A stretch of DNA of 64,000 nt from Vibrio maritimus (GCF_021441885.1 NZ_CP090439.1:930001-994000), one strand, 5' to 3'. Shown: positions 54,750 through 63,369, numbered from the stretch's first letter. A program made the numbers and translations. Notes: a model not told the origin generated them from the letters alone.

Positions 54750-54810
54750 ATCCCAAGACAGTTGAATTATTCTCGATAGAAGTAAGTTAAACGACTGTTG
54801 CTTGGGATTT
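54750..54810 (-). terminator. Terminator after the 93-residue gene
   Basis: AATCCCAAG / CTTGGGATT outer arms plus ACAGT/ACTGT inner arms; minus-strand transcripts then meet a TTGTTTT run. Confidence 0.65.
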
Positions 54811-54830
54811 AATACTTTGAAGTATTGAGG

Positions 54831-55112
54831 CTATTGCATTGAGTATACTAATACTTGTCTCAAGCAAGCCTTTTTTTCACCATTGGTCGTGGTAGTCGAT
54901 ACGATTCTTGACTCAACTGAGTATTTTAAATTACCAGAGCTAATCATAGTATTTAGGGTACGGTTAACTGACTTTTGATATTCCCGGTCCAGATAATGTT
55001 GAGAGTTCAAGAAAAATGCGATTGCCATTGAGCTCATTCTCTGCGTTCGGTTATTAATAGTTTTTGTCGAAAGAAGTTTCTCTATTTTCTCTTTACGCTT
55101 GGTGTTATTCAT
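54831..55112 (-). CDS. Basic helical protein of unknown function
   Basis: 93 residues, basic (MNNTKRKEKIEKLLSTKTIN), with a possible winged-helix-like C-terminal beta part (NLKYSVESRIVSTTTT). No family is recognised. A DNA-binding role is only suggested by charge and by the XRE gene that precedes it. Confidence 0.55.
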   Translation of the reverse strand: MNNTKRKEKIEKLLSTKTINNRTQRMSSMAIAFFLNSQHYLDREYQKSVNRTLNTMISSGNLKYSVESRIVSTTTTNGEKKACLRQVLVYSMQ

Positions 55113-55185
55113 GTCGATTAAGGCTTCTCAATGTATGTAGTTCAATTTATCTGTTCAACATCTTAAACAGTGCTTCTATGAGGGA

Positions 55186-55533
55186 CTATGATGCTTTTCT
55201 TAGAAAGGGTTCGGTTAGTTCAATCCAGTTTCCCATCAGTGCCATCAGTTGGCGCTGATGGTCGACAGGTAAATCGTTTACCAGTGCGTTTACTCTAAGA
55301 ATCATTGATTCCTGAACATCTCCGTCACTTGCCAGATAGAACAGATCATTTGGAGTAACACGCATAACCTTAGCAAGCCGGTATATCTGGTCTGCCTTCG
55401 GTTGGGAAGTCCCTGTCAGCCAACTTTGCACTGTACGTCGGGTCACGCTCATTGCGTCTGCAATCTGTTCACAAGACAGGCGTCTCTGTTGCTTAAGTGT
55501 TCTTAGTCTCACATTGAACTGTTCGTATTTCAT
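55186..55533 (-). CDS. XRE-family regulator
   Basis: 115 residues. The Cro/CI helix-turn-helix is clear (residues about 6-62: CEQIADAMSVTRRTVQSWLTGTSQPKADQIYRLAKVM). The short C-terminal part has no effector domain. It is one of two XRE genes in this region; targets are unknown but may include the neighbouring small genes. Confidence 0.83.
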   Translation of the reverse strand: MKYEQFNVRLRTLKQQRRLSCEQIADAMSVTRRTVQSWLTGTSQPKADQIYRLAKVMRVTPNDLFYLASDGDVQESMILRVNALVNDLPVDHQRQLMALMGNWIELTEPFLRKAS

Positions 55534-55588
55534 ATTCAGGCTCTAAATCGAAGTTGTTTATCGAGGTGATTTGTCATTGGTAGAGTAT

Positions 55589-55792
55589 CTACAACACTAT
55601 AAAAAGAACGGCTGAAACCAGCGCGATAAAGCTAGTGAGTAGGATGCTCAGTCGAATAATACTTCTGCGTATTAGGCGTCTCTCGACGTGATGATCCAAT
55701 TCATCGTGATAATCGAAGCCCAGATCCCGAGCTTGCTTTTCGGTGAGTCGAAGATCGAGTTCATCGCAGTAACGTTCTAGTTCTCTATGCAT
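55589..55792 (-). CDS. Small single-span membrane protein
   Basis: 67 residues from MHRELERYCDEL, with a GGAGG ribosome site. The soluble charged N-terminus (LRLTEKQARDLGFDYHDELDHHVERR) and one C-terminal span (LSILLTSFIALVSAVLFIVL) suggest a tail-anchored or small inner-membrane protein. Family unknown. Confidence 0.62.
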   Translation of the reverse strand: MHRELERYCDELDLRLTEKQARDLGFDYHDELDHHVERRLIRRSIIRLSILLTSFIALVSAVLFIVL

Positions 55793-55883
55793 ACAGCCTC
55801 CACCAATCAATCTTATGTCATCAATGTTAACGAGTTATTTTGTTCAGATAAATCACCTTTAAGCGAACGCAAGTTCAGATATT

Positions 55884-56063
55884 CTAAACGATAGGGCGAG
55901 CCCAATGAGCCTTGAAAATAGCAAGCAGCTCTTCCCAGTTGTCTTGCTCGCCAATATAGTCAGCGATGATATTGCTTAGGTCTCGGATACTTACTTGCTC
56001 CCCGCGTTCTTTACAGCAAAAGAAAAGGGTGTTGATTCGATCTTGAAACTGTTTATCCGTCAT
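55884..56063 (-). CDS. 59-residue protein coupled to asrB2
   Basis: The ATG lies one base after the asrB2 stop (TAATATG). The product starts MTDKQFQDRINTLFFCCKER and ends with a helical acidic part (YIGEQDNWEELLAIFKAHWA). The CC pair could bind a metal or a cluster. The close spacing suggests that it is translated with the AsrB-like reductase. Family unknown. Confidence 0.65.
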   Translation of the reverse strand: MTDKQFQDRINTLFFCCKERGEQVSIRDLSNIIADYIGEQDNWEELLAIFKAHWARPIV

Positions 56064-56064
56064 A

Positions 56065-56865
56065 TTAACGCTCCATAGTTAACGCTTTGTCGTATCGAAA
56101 TACAGGACCATATTGGCAGCAGAATGGGCGAGTCACTCGGCAATGTTCACACTGACAGTTACCCGATGACACTCGTCTCTCATAGCAAACCCAGATTTGC
56201 TGTTTCGTAAGACCAAGCTCAGTGAAGATTTGACCGACCGAGCGAATCACCACAGGAGAACCAACGATGACGACACGGAGATCCTTCTTTTCCCGAATAT
56301 CGACGGTATCTAGATATTCGGTTACCAACCCCGACTCAAAAAACTCGTCTTCCGAAGGGATATCTGTGGTCGCGATAAGATTGACGCAATTGTTCCAAGC
56401 ACGCATTTCGTCTTTGAACAGCGCCTCTTTGTCGTTGTGAAAGCCGAGTATGATGTCCATGTGTTTTAAGAGGTATGGTTCTCGACAATAGTGGCTAATA
56501 AGCCCTTTTACCGCGCCAACCCCAGTCCCCTGTGCGATGACAACCAAGTGTTTGTCGTTGAACTTCGATAGCGGGTAACCTGATCCCTTTGGCTTTCGAA
56601 GCCAAACCTGATCGCCTATCTTTTTCTCGAATAATGCTTCCATCGTACAGCCATGCTTAGACCCCATAATCTCAAGATAGCCATTGCCGAAATCTGAGAT
56701 AGCGATTGGCACCTCTCCGTACATAGGTAAGACCAGGTCGATATATTGACCATATTGAATTGCCATGTCAGAACGTACCCGAAAACTCCATTCAAGATCC
56801 GTATGTTTGGTCACATCAATAATCTCATAAGGAGTGATTTTTATTGCGGTATTGCAACTACTCAT
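56065..56865 (-). CDS. AsrB-like FAD/NAD(P) oxidoreductase, orphan paralogue
   Basis: 266 residues, same length and plan as AsrB: YEIIDVTKHTDLEWSFRVRSD aligns with YEILEIIKHTELEWNFRVEC. The NAD loop reads IAQGTGVGAVKGLISH (AsrB: LAGGTGVAPVKG). The C-terminal cluster reads SSGNCQCEHCRVTRPFCCQYGP, so the first cluster Cys is Ser and a new Cys appears near it. No asrA or asrC copy accompanies it. It may serve another electron acceptor. It is paired with the 59-residue gene. Confidence 0.85.
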   Translation of the reverse strand: MSSCNTAIKITPYEIIDVTKHTDLEWSFRVRSDMAIQYGQYIDLVLPMYGEVPIAISDFGNGYLEIMGSKHGCTMEALFEKKIGDQVWLRKPKGSGYPLSKFNDKHLVVIAQGTGVGAVKGLISHYCREPYLLKHMDIILGFHNDKEALFKDEMRAWNNCVNLIATTDIPSEDEFFESGLVTEYLDTVDIREKKDLRVVIVGSPVVIRSVGQIFTELGLTKQQIWVCYERRVSSGNCQCEHCRVTRPFCCQYGPVFRYDKALTMER

Positions 56866-57116
56866 TTTGCCTTTCCAAGTCGCTGTAGTTTTATCATGGT
56901 AATTTAAGGTGCGAGGGTAAAAAATTAACTTAAATTAAACTTTGGTTAGTGAGCGTTGAACAGATTATGACTATGTTATTGATTTTATTTAGATGAGAAG
57001 AAACTCTCTCGATGAAGAGAAAATACGTGTAAAAACTGAGTTAAAGAAACGAGTAGTATTTTGTTTGGTGTCTACGTTTAGACATTGCTTTTGTTACAAG
57101 AATATAGACAAGAAGA

Positions 57117-57323
57117 GTGCCAAAGATGAAAAAGTTTATTGGTGAACGAATACGAAAATCCAGAAAGGCACGAGGGTTAACCCAGAAGCAAATGGCTGAA
57201 AGAATAGGTGTTACCCGAAGGACGTATATTTCCATTGAGCAGGGAGAGTCGGACCCAAGGGCGACGGTTATTGCCCAAATAGCCCATATCACGCACCAGC
57301 CTATTGCGTGGTATTTCCCTTAA
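57117..57323 (+). CDS. Small XRE-family regulator
   Basis: 68 residues, or 65 from the second Met at 57126. The whole protein is one helix-turn-helix (IRKSRKARGLTQKQMAERIGVTRRTYISIEQGE). It is the only plus-strand gene in this stretch and is divergent from asrB2, with 250 bases between, so it is a candidate regulator of asrB2 and the gene after it. Confidence 0.8.
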   Translation: MPKMKKFIGERIRKSRKARGLTQKQMAERIGVTRRTYISIEQGESDPRATVIAQIAHITHQPIAWYFP

Positions 57324-57339
57324 CCCTTTCCGCGAAAGT

Positions 57340-57732
57340 CTAAATGATCAGCTCGCTATAGCCCGTATTTTCATCATGTTCACGGCGAAACACCTGTCCC
57401 CGGTAGTCGTGAACGATTAGCTCTGCTGTCGTATCTATAATACAGCCTTCCAACAAATGACCCCCAAGTACTTCTCCCGAACGATTAGCTACCGAGATAT
57501 GGACATGTTGATGCGTTGACGTGAGTGTGCCCATGATGGAGACGATTTCGAAAGGCTCTACGATGTTAAGCGTATCCTGCGCACTCGCTAGGCGTATATG
57601 AAGCTCAGATAAACAGCCGACACAAGATGCGATTGAGCCAGCTTGAATATTGGTTTGCTTTACTAAGTTAGCAATCGCGAGTTTTAGATCGGTGCCGCGC
57701 TCAAGTCTTACTGCTACTGGGACGATTGGCAT
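57340..57732 (-). CDS. PPC/DUF296-domain protein
   Basis: 130 residues from MPIVPVAVRL, after a GAGGAAAG site. The PPC fold is recognisable in SIMGTLTSTHQHVHISVANR and GEVLGGHLLEG. Bacterial PPC proteins are often small DNA-binding or enzyme-like trimers. It converges with the small XRE gene. Function unknown. Confidence 0.83.
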   Translation of the reverse strand: MPIVPVAVRLERGTDLKLAIANLVKQTNIQAGSIASCVGCLSELHIRLASAQDTLNIVEPFEIVSIMGTLTSTHQHVHISVANRSGEVLGGHLLEGCIIDTTAELIVHDYRGQVFRREHDENTGYSELII

Positions 57733-57821
57733 GTGCTTTCCTCTGTTTTGCAACAGGGGATAGTCTAAGGGTTTTAGGTATGCAGTAACAGTAATGGATT
57801 TTTATCTAAAACTACCTTCAG

Positions 57822-58439
57822 CTATCTTCTTGCCTCTTTGAGACGCTTTCTCAGTGTTTTGCTGACTTTAAAATGGTTTTGTCTTCTTGCAGGGGTCAGG
57901 ACTTTTTCTCCTGTCTTTGGGTTTCTAGAGAACGTTTGTTCAACCTGTTTAGATGAAAACACCCCAAAACCGCGAAGCTCTATTCGATGGTCAGTGTTTG
58001 CGCTCTCATTAAGAGCACTAATGAACTCGTTAACGACGATATCTCCCATTACCTCCGCGTTGATAGTGTCCGCTTTACGTACGACTCCGACGATAAACGC
58101 GACATGAGATTTCTGCTTGCTAGTGACAATCCTTTCAAGTTCACCGTCGCTATTATTCGCCTTAGAGCCAAGTCGCACGGTATAAGTATCTTGCATGACT
58201 AATGCTTCTCCCGTTTTTGGATTTCGAACCGGGCGCCCCCCTTTCTTGAATCTCGGGACCAGTTTGCCATATCCCTTAAATTGTACGGCTTTCCAGTTAC
58301 ATAAAGAGCGAATAAGGAAATCCATATATTCGTTAAACACGCTGGAGCAGTTTTCATAGGATGCATAAGGCAATGAGCTAATTGCGTTGTAAGAATCATG
58401 AATACGATGAATGATCATATTTTTAGTAATGGTTGTCAT
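57822..58439 (-). CDS. Protein of two tandem HU/IHF domains
   Basis: 205 residues from MTTITKNMII, with a CAGGAGAA site; the frame extends upstream without one. Domain 1 (about 1-97) and domain 2 (about 108-203) each end with the HU/IHF signature (KGYGKLVPRFKKGGRPVRNPKTGE and RGFGVFSSKQVEQTFSRNPKTGE). Ordinary HU and IHF are 90-residue dimers; here the two halves are joined in one chain. It could be a DNA-bending or nucleoid protein working alone or as a partner of HU. Regulation unknown. Confidence 0.85.
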   Translation of the reverse strand: MTTITKNMIIHRIHDSYNAISSLPYASYENCSSVFNEYMDFLIRSLCNWKAVQFKGYGKLVPRFKKGGRPVRNPKTGEALVMQDTYTVRLGSKANNSDGELERIVTSKQKSHVAFIVGVVRKADTINAEVMGDIVVNEFISALNESANTDHRIELRGFGVFSSKQVEQTFSRNPKTGEKVLTPARRQNHFKVSKTLRKRLKEARR

Positions 58440-58686
58440 GTGGTTCTCCTGTCTGCGACGCAATAGCGTCGACATTTGATTCAATCGATTAACGGCTAAC
58501 AACATGTTACGACTTACGGGGTAAGCGACTAGGAGCGTATTTTCTCATTAGGAGGAGCGACGGCGAGAGTTTTTTCTCTAACTGCTTATTGAGGTCTAGT
58601 TTCTCAAGGGCACGTTGAGACGGTTCGGTTTGAATGCCAGGTCACAAAAATTACTCGTATTAGAGTAAAAATTCCAAACCCGGTCT

Positions 58687-59295
58687 ATGGTTACAGATCA
58701 GCATTCAAAGATGAGTATAAACATGTACCCTTTTTTTAGACTGGCCAAAACGATTCTTCAATCTAATAAGAAGCCAGCAATCACGTATACACAACAAGAC
58801 GAAATAGAGTTCCGATGTCATCCATGGGATATAGATATGTTCATGGAGATGAATAATGGTCGCATCCTGACGCTTTATGACCTCGGCCGCACGGCACTAT
58901 CGGTAAAATGCGGATTGATGAAAACATTGAAGCAGCAGCGCTGGGGCTTAGTTGTGGCGGGGAGTTCGGTACGTTACCGCAAGCGAGTCCGAATGTTCGA
59001 CAAAATAACGATGAAAACACAGTGCGTCGCGACCGACGATAAATGGTTCTATCTAGAGCAATCTATGTGGGTGAAAGGTGCGCCGTGCTCGTCTGTATTG
59101 ATTCGAGCGGGCGTGACCTCCAAAGAAGGTATTGTGCCTCCATCAAAAGTGATTGAGGCGGCTGGTGAGGAGGAGATGAGCACGGATATACCTATGTGGG
59201 TTCAAGAGTGGATTGATTCTGAGCTACACAGACCTTGGCCGCCAACCTCGCTTGATGTTACCCAGCAAAGCCAGCTTCAAGTAAGTGAACAGTAA
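58687..59295 (+). CDS. 4HBT-type thioesterase
   Basis: 202 residues from the first ATG; later in-frame starts at 58711 and 58723 are also possible. The hotdog motif CHPWDIDMFMEMNNGRILTLYDLGR resembles the THEM6/YbgC-like 4-hydroxybenzoyl-CoA thioesterase group (D-x-x-x-H-M-N-N type helix entry). It probably hydrolyses an acyl-CoA. It converges with the tyrosine operon and shares a terminator with it. Confidence 0.78.
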   Translation: MVTDQHSKMSINMYPFFRLAKTILQSNKKPAITYTQQDEIEFRCHPWDIDMFMEMNNGRILTLYDLGRTALSVKCGLMKTLKQQRWGLVVAGSSVRYRKRVRMFDKITMKTQCVATDDKWFYLEQSMWVKGAPCSSVLIRAGVTSKEGIVPPSKVIEAAGEEEMSTDIPMWVQEWIDSELHRPWPPTSLDVTQQSQLQVSEQ

Positions 59296-59298
59296 GCA

Positions 59299-59324
59299 AT
59301 AAGGGCTGAGTCTTCAGCCCTTAT
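59299..59324. terminator. Bidirectional terminator at the end of the tyrosine operon
   Basis: 11-bp perfect stem ATAAGGGCTGA / TCAGCCCTTAT with a four-base loop, between convergent genes. Confidence 0.8.
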
Positions 59325-59337
59325 ACGTTTTGCGGCA

Positions 59338-59976
59338 TTAAGTTGCATCGGGCTGCCGCTCTGGTTGAGCCTGCTCGAAGGCATCCAACTGTTGTAAGTG
59401 GCTCACGATTTTCACAATGTGTGGGTACGAAGACATATCTAAGCCAAAGCGCCTAGCGTTATAGACTTGCGGAACTAAACAGACATCTGCCAAGCTCACC
59501 TCATCACCTACACAATACCTACCGGACGTCACAGTCAGCTTTTGCTCGAGCGCGTTAAAGCCTTTATTGATCCAGTGTCGCATCCAATCTTGCTTACCGT
59601 CATCATCAATTCCGAACGTCTTACTGAGATGCTGAATCACTCGTAGATTGTTGATTGGATGAATGTCGATGGCAATATCTTGTGCCAGTGCAGTCACTTG
59701 GTATCGACGTCGTTCATCGCGTGGCACCAGCCTAGGCTCTGGATAGTGGGCATCCAGATAATCTATGATGGTGAGAGATTGGTTGAGCTCAACGTCTCCA
59801 TCAATCAGTACAGGCACCAGTTCATTTGGGTTCAGTTGATGAAAGGGAGGCAGATGCTGCTCGCCCCCATCTTTAATTAAGTTTACTGGCACTGATTGAT
59901 AGGCGATGTTTTTAAGGTTAAGCGCAATCCTGACTCGATAAGCAGCAGAGGAGCGCCAGTAATCATAGAGAATCAA
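59338..59976 (-). CDS. maiA: Maleylacetoacetate isomerase (zeta-class GST)
   Basis: 212 residues from a TTG start at 59976 (LILYDYWRSSAAYRVRIAL), which restores the usual zeta-GST N-terminus and length and follows a GAGGG site. The SSAAYRVR motif binds glutathione. A longer ATG frame from 60042 would add residues unlike the family. It isomerises maleylacetoacetate to fumarylacetoacetate. It begins four bases after the fah gene and is the last in the operon. Confidence 0.87.
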   Translation of the reverse strand: MILYDYWRSSAAYRVRIALNLKNIAYQSVPVNLIKDGGEQHLPPFHQLNPNELVPVLIDGDVELNQSLTIIDYLDAHYPEPRLVPRDERRRYQVTALAQDIAIDIHPINNLRVIQHLSKTFGIDDDGKQDWMRHWINKGFNALEQKLTVTSGRYCVGDEVSLADVCLVPQVYNARRFGLDMSSYPHIVKIVSHLQQLDAFEQAQPERQPDAT

Positions 59977-59980
59977 ATAG

Positions 59981-60997
59981 CTACCCTCGGTACGATTCCA
60001 CGGTTTGCTCAATGGCGCCAAATATCGAGTCGCCATTGTCATCGAACATCTCTATCTTGATGGTATCCCCGAAGCGCATAAATGCTGTGGTGGGTTGACC
60101 ATCGCGAATGGTTTCAATCATCCTGCGTTCTGCAATACACGAATAACCGACGCCACCTTCTTCGATTGAGGTGCCATACTCGGTTCCTTGTTTATTGGAA
60201 ACGGTGCCCGACCCTACTATTGTGCCGGCCGACAGAGGCCTTGTTTTCGCCGCGTGCGCGACTAATTCTGCAAAGTTAAAGGTCATATCCACCCCTGCGT
60301 TAGGGTGACCAAAAGGCTCGCGGTTGTAGTCAGAAACCAATGGCAGATGTACTTTGGACTCATGCCAAGCATTGCCAAGTTCATCCGGTGTGATGGCAAC
60401 AGGAGAGAATGCTGACGACGGCTTAGATTGGAAGAAGCCAAAGCCTTTGCCCAGCTCTGCTGGAATTAGACCTCGCAAGGAAACGTCGTTAACGAGCATG
60501 AGTAAGCGAATGGAATCTTGAACCTCTTCTGCTTTGCTTCCCATGGACACATCGCCAGTTACCACGGCAACTTCACCCTCAAAATCGATTCCCCACTCTT
60601 CACTTTCCATGATAATAGGGTCACGTGGTGCCAAAAATGCGTCGGATCCACCTTGATACATGAGCGGGTCAGTCCAGAAGCTCTCAGGCATTTCAGCCCC
60701 GCGTGCTTTTCGAACCAGCTCTACATGGTTTACGTACGCGGAGCCATCTGCCCACTGGTAGGCACGGGGCAACGGTGACTCACATTGAGTTTGCTCAAAG
60801 GGAAGTGCTTGCAGCAAAATGCCTTGGTTTAGACCGATATAGACTTCCTCCAGAAGGGGCTTCGCTTGTTGCCAATTATCGAGTGCATTTTGCAAAGTCG
60901 GGGCAATATCGGGTACCGCAATGCATTGGCTTAAATCACGGCTGACGACCACAAGCTGACCGTCACGTGTGTTGTTTTTGAGTGTGGCTAATTTCAT
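59981..60997 (-). CDS. fahA: Fumarylacetoacetase (FAH family)
   Basis: 338 residues, typical of bacterial FAH. The Mg2+ ligand region GIDFEGEVAVVTGDV and the blocks LRGLIPAELGKGFGFFQSKP and GTIVGSGTVSNKQGTEYG are visible. It splits fumarylacetoacetate into fumarate and acetoacetate, the last step of tyrosine degradation. It starts one base after hmgA. Confidence 0.92.
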   Translation of the reverse strand: MKLATLKNNTRDGQLVVVSRDLSQCIAVPDIAPTLQNALDNWQQAKPLLEEVYIGLNQGILLQALPFEQTQCESPLPRAYQWADGSAYVNHVELVRKARGAEMPESFWTDPLMYQGGSDAFLAPRDPIIMESEEWGIDFEGEVAVVTGDVSMGSKAEEVQDSIRLLMLVNDVSLRGLIPAELGKGFGFFQSKPSSAFSPVAITPDELGNAWHESKVHLPLVSDYNREPFGHPNAGVDMTFNFAELVAHAAKTRPLSAGTIVGSGTVSNKQGTEYGTSIEEGGVGYSCIAERRMIETIRDGQPTTAFMRFGDTIKIEMFDDNGDSIFGAIEQTVESYRG

Positions 60998-60998
60998 A

Positions 60999-62132
60999 TT
61001 ATTTCCCTACTTTCCAGCTGTAGACGTACTCGCTGTTCTCAACGTCAGCGGCAGCGGAGGTGTGCTCCAACGCGTTACGGGTATCGATCATCACGGCGAC
61101 TTCATCTGTGAAGGTCTTCTTCGCTTCAAGCCCAGCTTGGAACGCTTTTGGGTGTGGTCCGTGAGTAAAACCCGCGGGATGAAACGTCATCATGCCTGCT
61201 TCGATGTTGTCGCGACTGAAAAAATCGCCTGCGTGGTAAAACAATACCTCGTCGTAATCATCATTGTTGTGATAGAACGGCACCTTAAGTGCACCCGGAT
61301 CGCTCTCTATCGGCCTTGGTACAAAGGTGCATACTACAAACCCGTTACCCACAAAGGTGGTATGTGCTGAAGGTGGTAGGTGATAGCGGTGAGACATTAA
61401 CGGTCTGATGTCGCGCCAATTTAACTTGAGCACTGAAAGGTCACCGTGCCAACCTACCGCATCAAGAGGATTGAATGGATAGGTGATGGTATTCATCCTG
61501 TTTGCACGCTTGAGGAAAACCTTGGTTTGCTCCTCGCTATATTGCGCTTTGAACTCATCATTGATCGAAGGTGCTTCGAGTACCGCGGGGTCAAAAACCG
61601 CGTGTTGACCGACGATGCCTTTTTCTGGCAATGCATAAGCGGCGCCGGTATTTTCTATCATTAAGACAAACATCGGTGCTTTGGGCTCTAGGCGCCAATT
61701 TGTCGATCGAGGAATCAAGACATAATCCCCTTCCTCTACCGAGAGGTGCCCATAATCGCAGTAAAGGTCGGCGTTTCCTTGGTGTATGAACAGAAGCTCA
61801 TCGCCATCACCGTTGCGAACAAGACCTGGCATGTTTTCAGCGACCTTCCAAATGCGAACCTTACATTCGCGATTCTCAAGCACGGTTGGCGCTGTCCACG
61901 GTATTTGTTGATGCGCGGATTCAATGTGATTGAGATTAAAGGCACGTGGCTTGAGCTCACCTTCCCATTCAGACCAGCCCGTTGGTGCATGCTGGTGGTG
62001 AAAGTGGCTAGCTGGTCCAAAGAAGCCCTCGCGACCAGCTTCACGCTCATAGATCGCCTCTTCAGGGAAATCCGCATGAGCCTGCTTCGAATAAGTCCCC
62101 TCGCGATGAGGGAACGTTGGCCATTTACGCAT
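60999..62132 (-). CDS. hmgA: Homogentisate 1,2-dioxygenase
   Basis: 377 residues. Iron-site blocks are present: NNDDYDEVLFYHAGDF and MMTFHPAGFTHGPHPKAF. It opens the homogentisate ring to maleylacetoacetate. It overlaps hpd by eight bases. Loss of HmgA in vibrios gives pigment (pyomelanin) from homogentisate. Confidence 0.93.
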   Translation of the reverse strand: MRKWPTFPHREGTYSKQAHADFPEEAIYEREAGREGFFGPASHFHHQHAPTGWSEWEGELKPRAFNLNHIESAHQQIPWTAPTVLENRECKVRIWKVAENMPGLVRNGDGDELLFIHQGNADLYCDYGHLSVEEGDYVLIPRSTNWRLEPKAPMFVLMIENTGAAYALPEKGIVGQHAVFDPAVLEAPSINDEFKAQYSEEQTKVFLKRANRMNTITYPFNPLDAVGWHGDLSVLKLNWRDIRPLMSHRYHLPPSAHTTFVGNGFVVCTFVPRPIESDPGALKVPFYHNNDDYDEVLFYHAGDFFSRDNIEAGMMTFHPAGFTHGPHPKAFQAGLEAKKTFTDEVAVMIDTRNALEHTSAAADVENSEYVYSWKVGK

Positions 62133-63216
62133 CGTCGGTCACCTCGTTTAATACGCCGCGGCGGATCTGGTCTTCTTCTATCGATTCGAATAGCGCTTTA
62201 AAGTTACCTTCCCCAAACCCCTCGTTACCTTTTCGCTGAATGATTTCGAAGAACACCGGACCAATCACGGTTTGAGTAAAGATCTGCAATAAGATGCCAT
62301 CCTTCATTGGTGCGCCATCGATAAGAATACGCAGATCTTGCAGACGGCTTACATCCTCGCCATGACCTTTGACTCGAGCGTCGACTTTTTCATAGTAGGT
62401 ATCAGGCGTCGGCATAAAGTCCATGCCGCGATCACGCAGTGTTTGTACAGTCTGATAGATATCATCTGTGGTTAACGCAATGTGCTGAATGCCTTCGCCG
62501 TTGTACTCTCGGATGAACTCTTCGATCTGCGACTTGTCGTCTGAAGATTCGTTAATAGGAATGCGGATTTTGCCACAAGGAGCCGTCATTGCGCGGCTAA
62601 CAAGTCCCGTGAGTTTACCTTCGATGTCGAAGTAGCGAATTTCTCGAAAGTTACCAATGCGTTCGTAGAAGCCCGACCAAACATCCATGTTGCCTTGTTT
62701 TACGTTGTGAGTAAGGTGGTCCAATTCATAGAGCCCAACATCTTGCTCAGCTAGGCGTTTTTGTGCATCTGGGTAGAACTTAAAATCCACATCATAGATG
62801 CTGCTGCTTCCATAGCGGTCAACAAAGTAAAGCAGGCTCTCACCAATGCCGTAAATCGCAGGAATGCTCAACTCCATAGGACCAATCTCGGTGACATATT
62901 GCTCACCACCATTTTCTAACGCATGCGCCATCGCTTTCGCTGCGTCCTCAACTCGAAAAGCCATGCCACAAACCGAAGGACCATGAATACGCGCGAACTC
63001 CTCAGCTTGGCTGTGAGGCTGAGCATTAACAATGAAGTTGATATCGCCTTGACGATAGAGCCAGGCTTCTTTTGAACGATGCTTGGCAATTTCGGCAAAC
63101 CCCAGCGAGTCGAACAGACGTTTCAGATCGTTAATACCGTCATCCGTTGCTGCAGTGTACTCAACGAATTCAAAGCCATCGGTTCCAAGAGGGTTGAAGT
63201 TGATAGTCATGGTCAT
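62125..63216 (-). CDS. hpd: 4-hydroxyphenylpyruvate dioxygenase
   Basis: 363 residues, two VOC-type halves. The C-terminal QRKGNEGFGEGNFKALFESIE and the metal-ligand blocks TDDIYQTVQTL and FFEIIQRKGNEGF match HPPD. It makes homogentisate from 4-hydroxyphenylpyruvate. It is the first gene of the hpd-hmgA-fahA-maiA operon. A TyrR-like box lies 137 bases upstream. Confidence 0.94.
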   Translation of the reverse strand: MTMTINFNPLGTDGFEFVEYTAATDDGINDLKRLFDSLGFAEIAKHRSKEAWLYRQGDINFIVNAQPHSQAEEFARIHGPSVCGMAFRVEDAAKAMAHALENGGEQYVTEIGPMELSIPAIYGIGESLLYFVDRYGSSSIYDVDFKFYPDAQKRLAEQDVGLYELDHLTHNVKQGNMDVWSGFYERIGNFREIRYFDIEGKLTGLVSRAMTAPCGKIRIPINESSDDKSQIEEFIREYNGEGIQHIALTTDDIYQTVQTLRDRGMDFMPTPDTYYEKVDARVKGHGEDVSRLQDLRILIDGAPMKDGILLQIFTQTVIGPVFFEIIQRKGNEGFGEGNFKALFESIEEDQIRRGVLNEVTDDA

Positions 63217-63351
63217 TTCCTTTTGATAATAAGACGGTCTCCTTCGTTGGAAGACCTTGTTGTAGGGGACATGACTTAAATTTGAGCAAAGTTGAGGGAA
63301 AAGGGAATAGGGTCAAAGCGTTAGACAAAAATGCAGTCAGAGGGTTGTTTC

Positions 63352-63369
63352 TGTAACAAATTTGCTACA
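63352..63369. promoter_or_regulatory. TyrR/PhhR-like box upstream of hpd
   Basis: TGTAACAAATTTGCTACA keeps the TGTA and TACA ends at the exact 18-base TyrR-box spacing (consensus TGTAAA-N6-TTTACA). TyrR-class activators control aromatic degradation in related bacteria. Confidence 0.65.

Noticed and set aside
56993..57145. 50-codon plus-strand frame ahead of the small XRE gene
   Set aside because: No ribosome site, odd Cys/Phe-rich composition, and overlap with the better-supported XRE start.
53146..58505. Prophage or integrative element
   Set aside because: Small genes and XRE regulators are suggestive, but there is no integrase, phage structural gene, tRNA or direct repeat that I can find.
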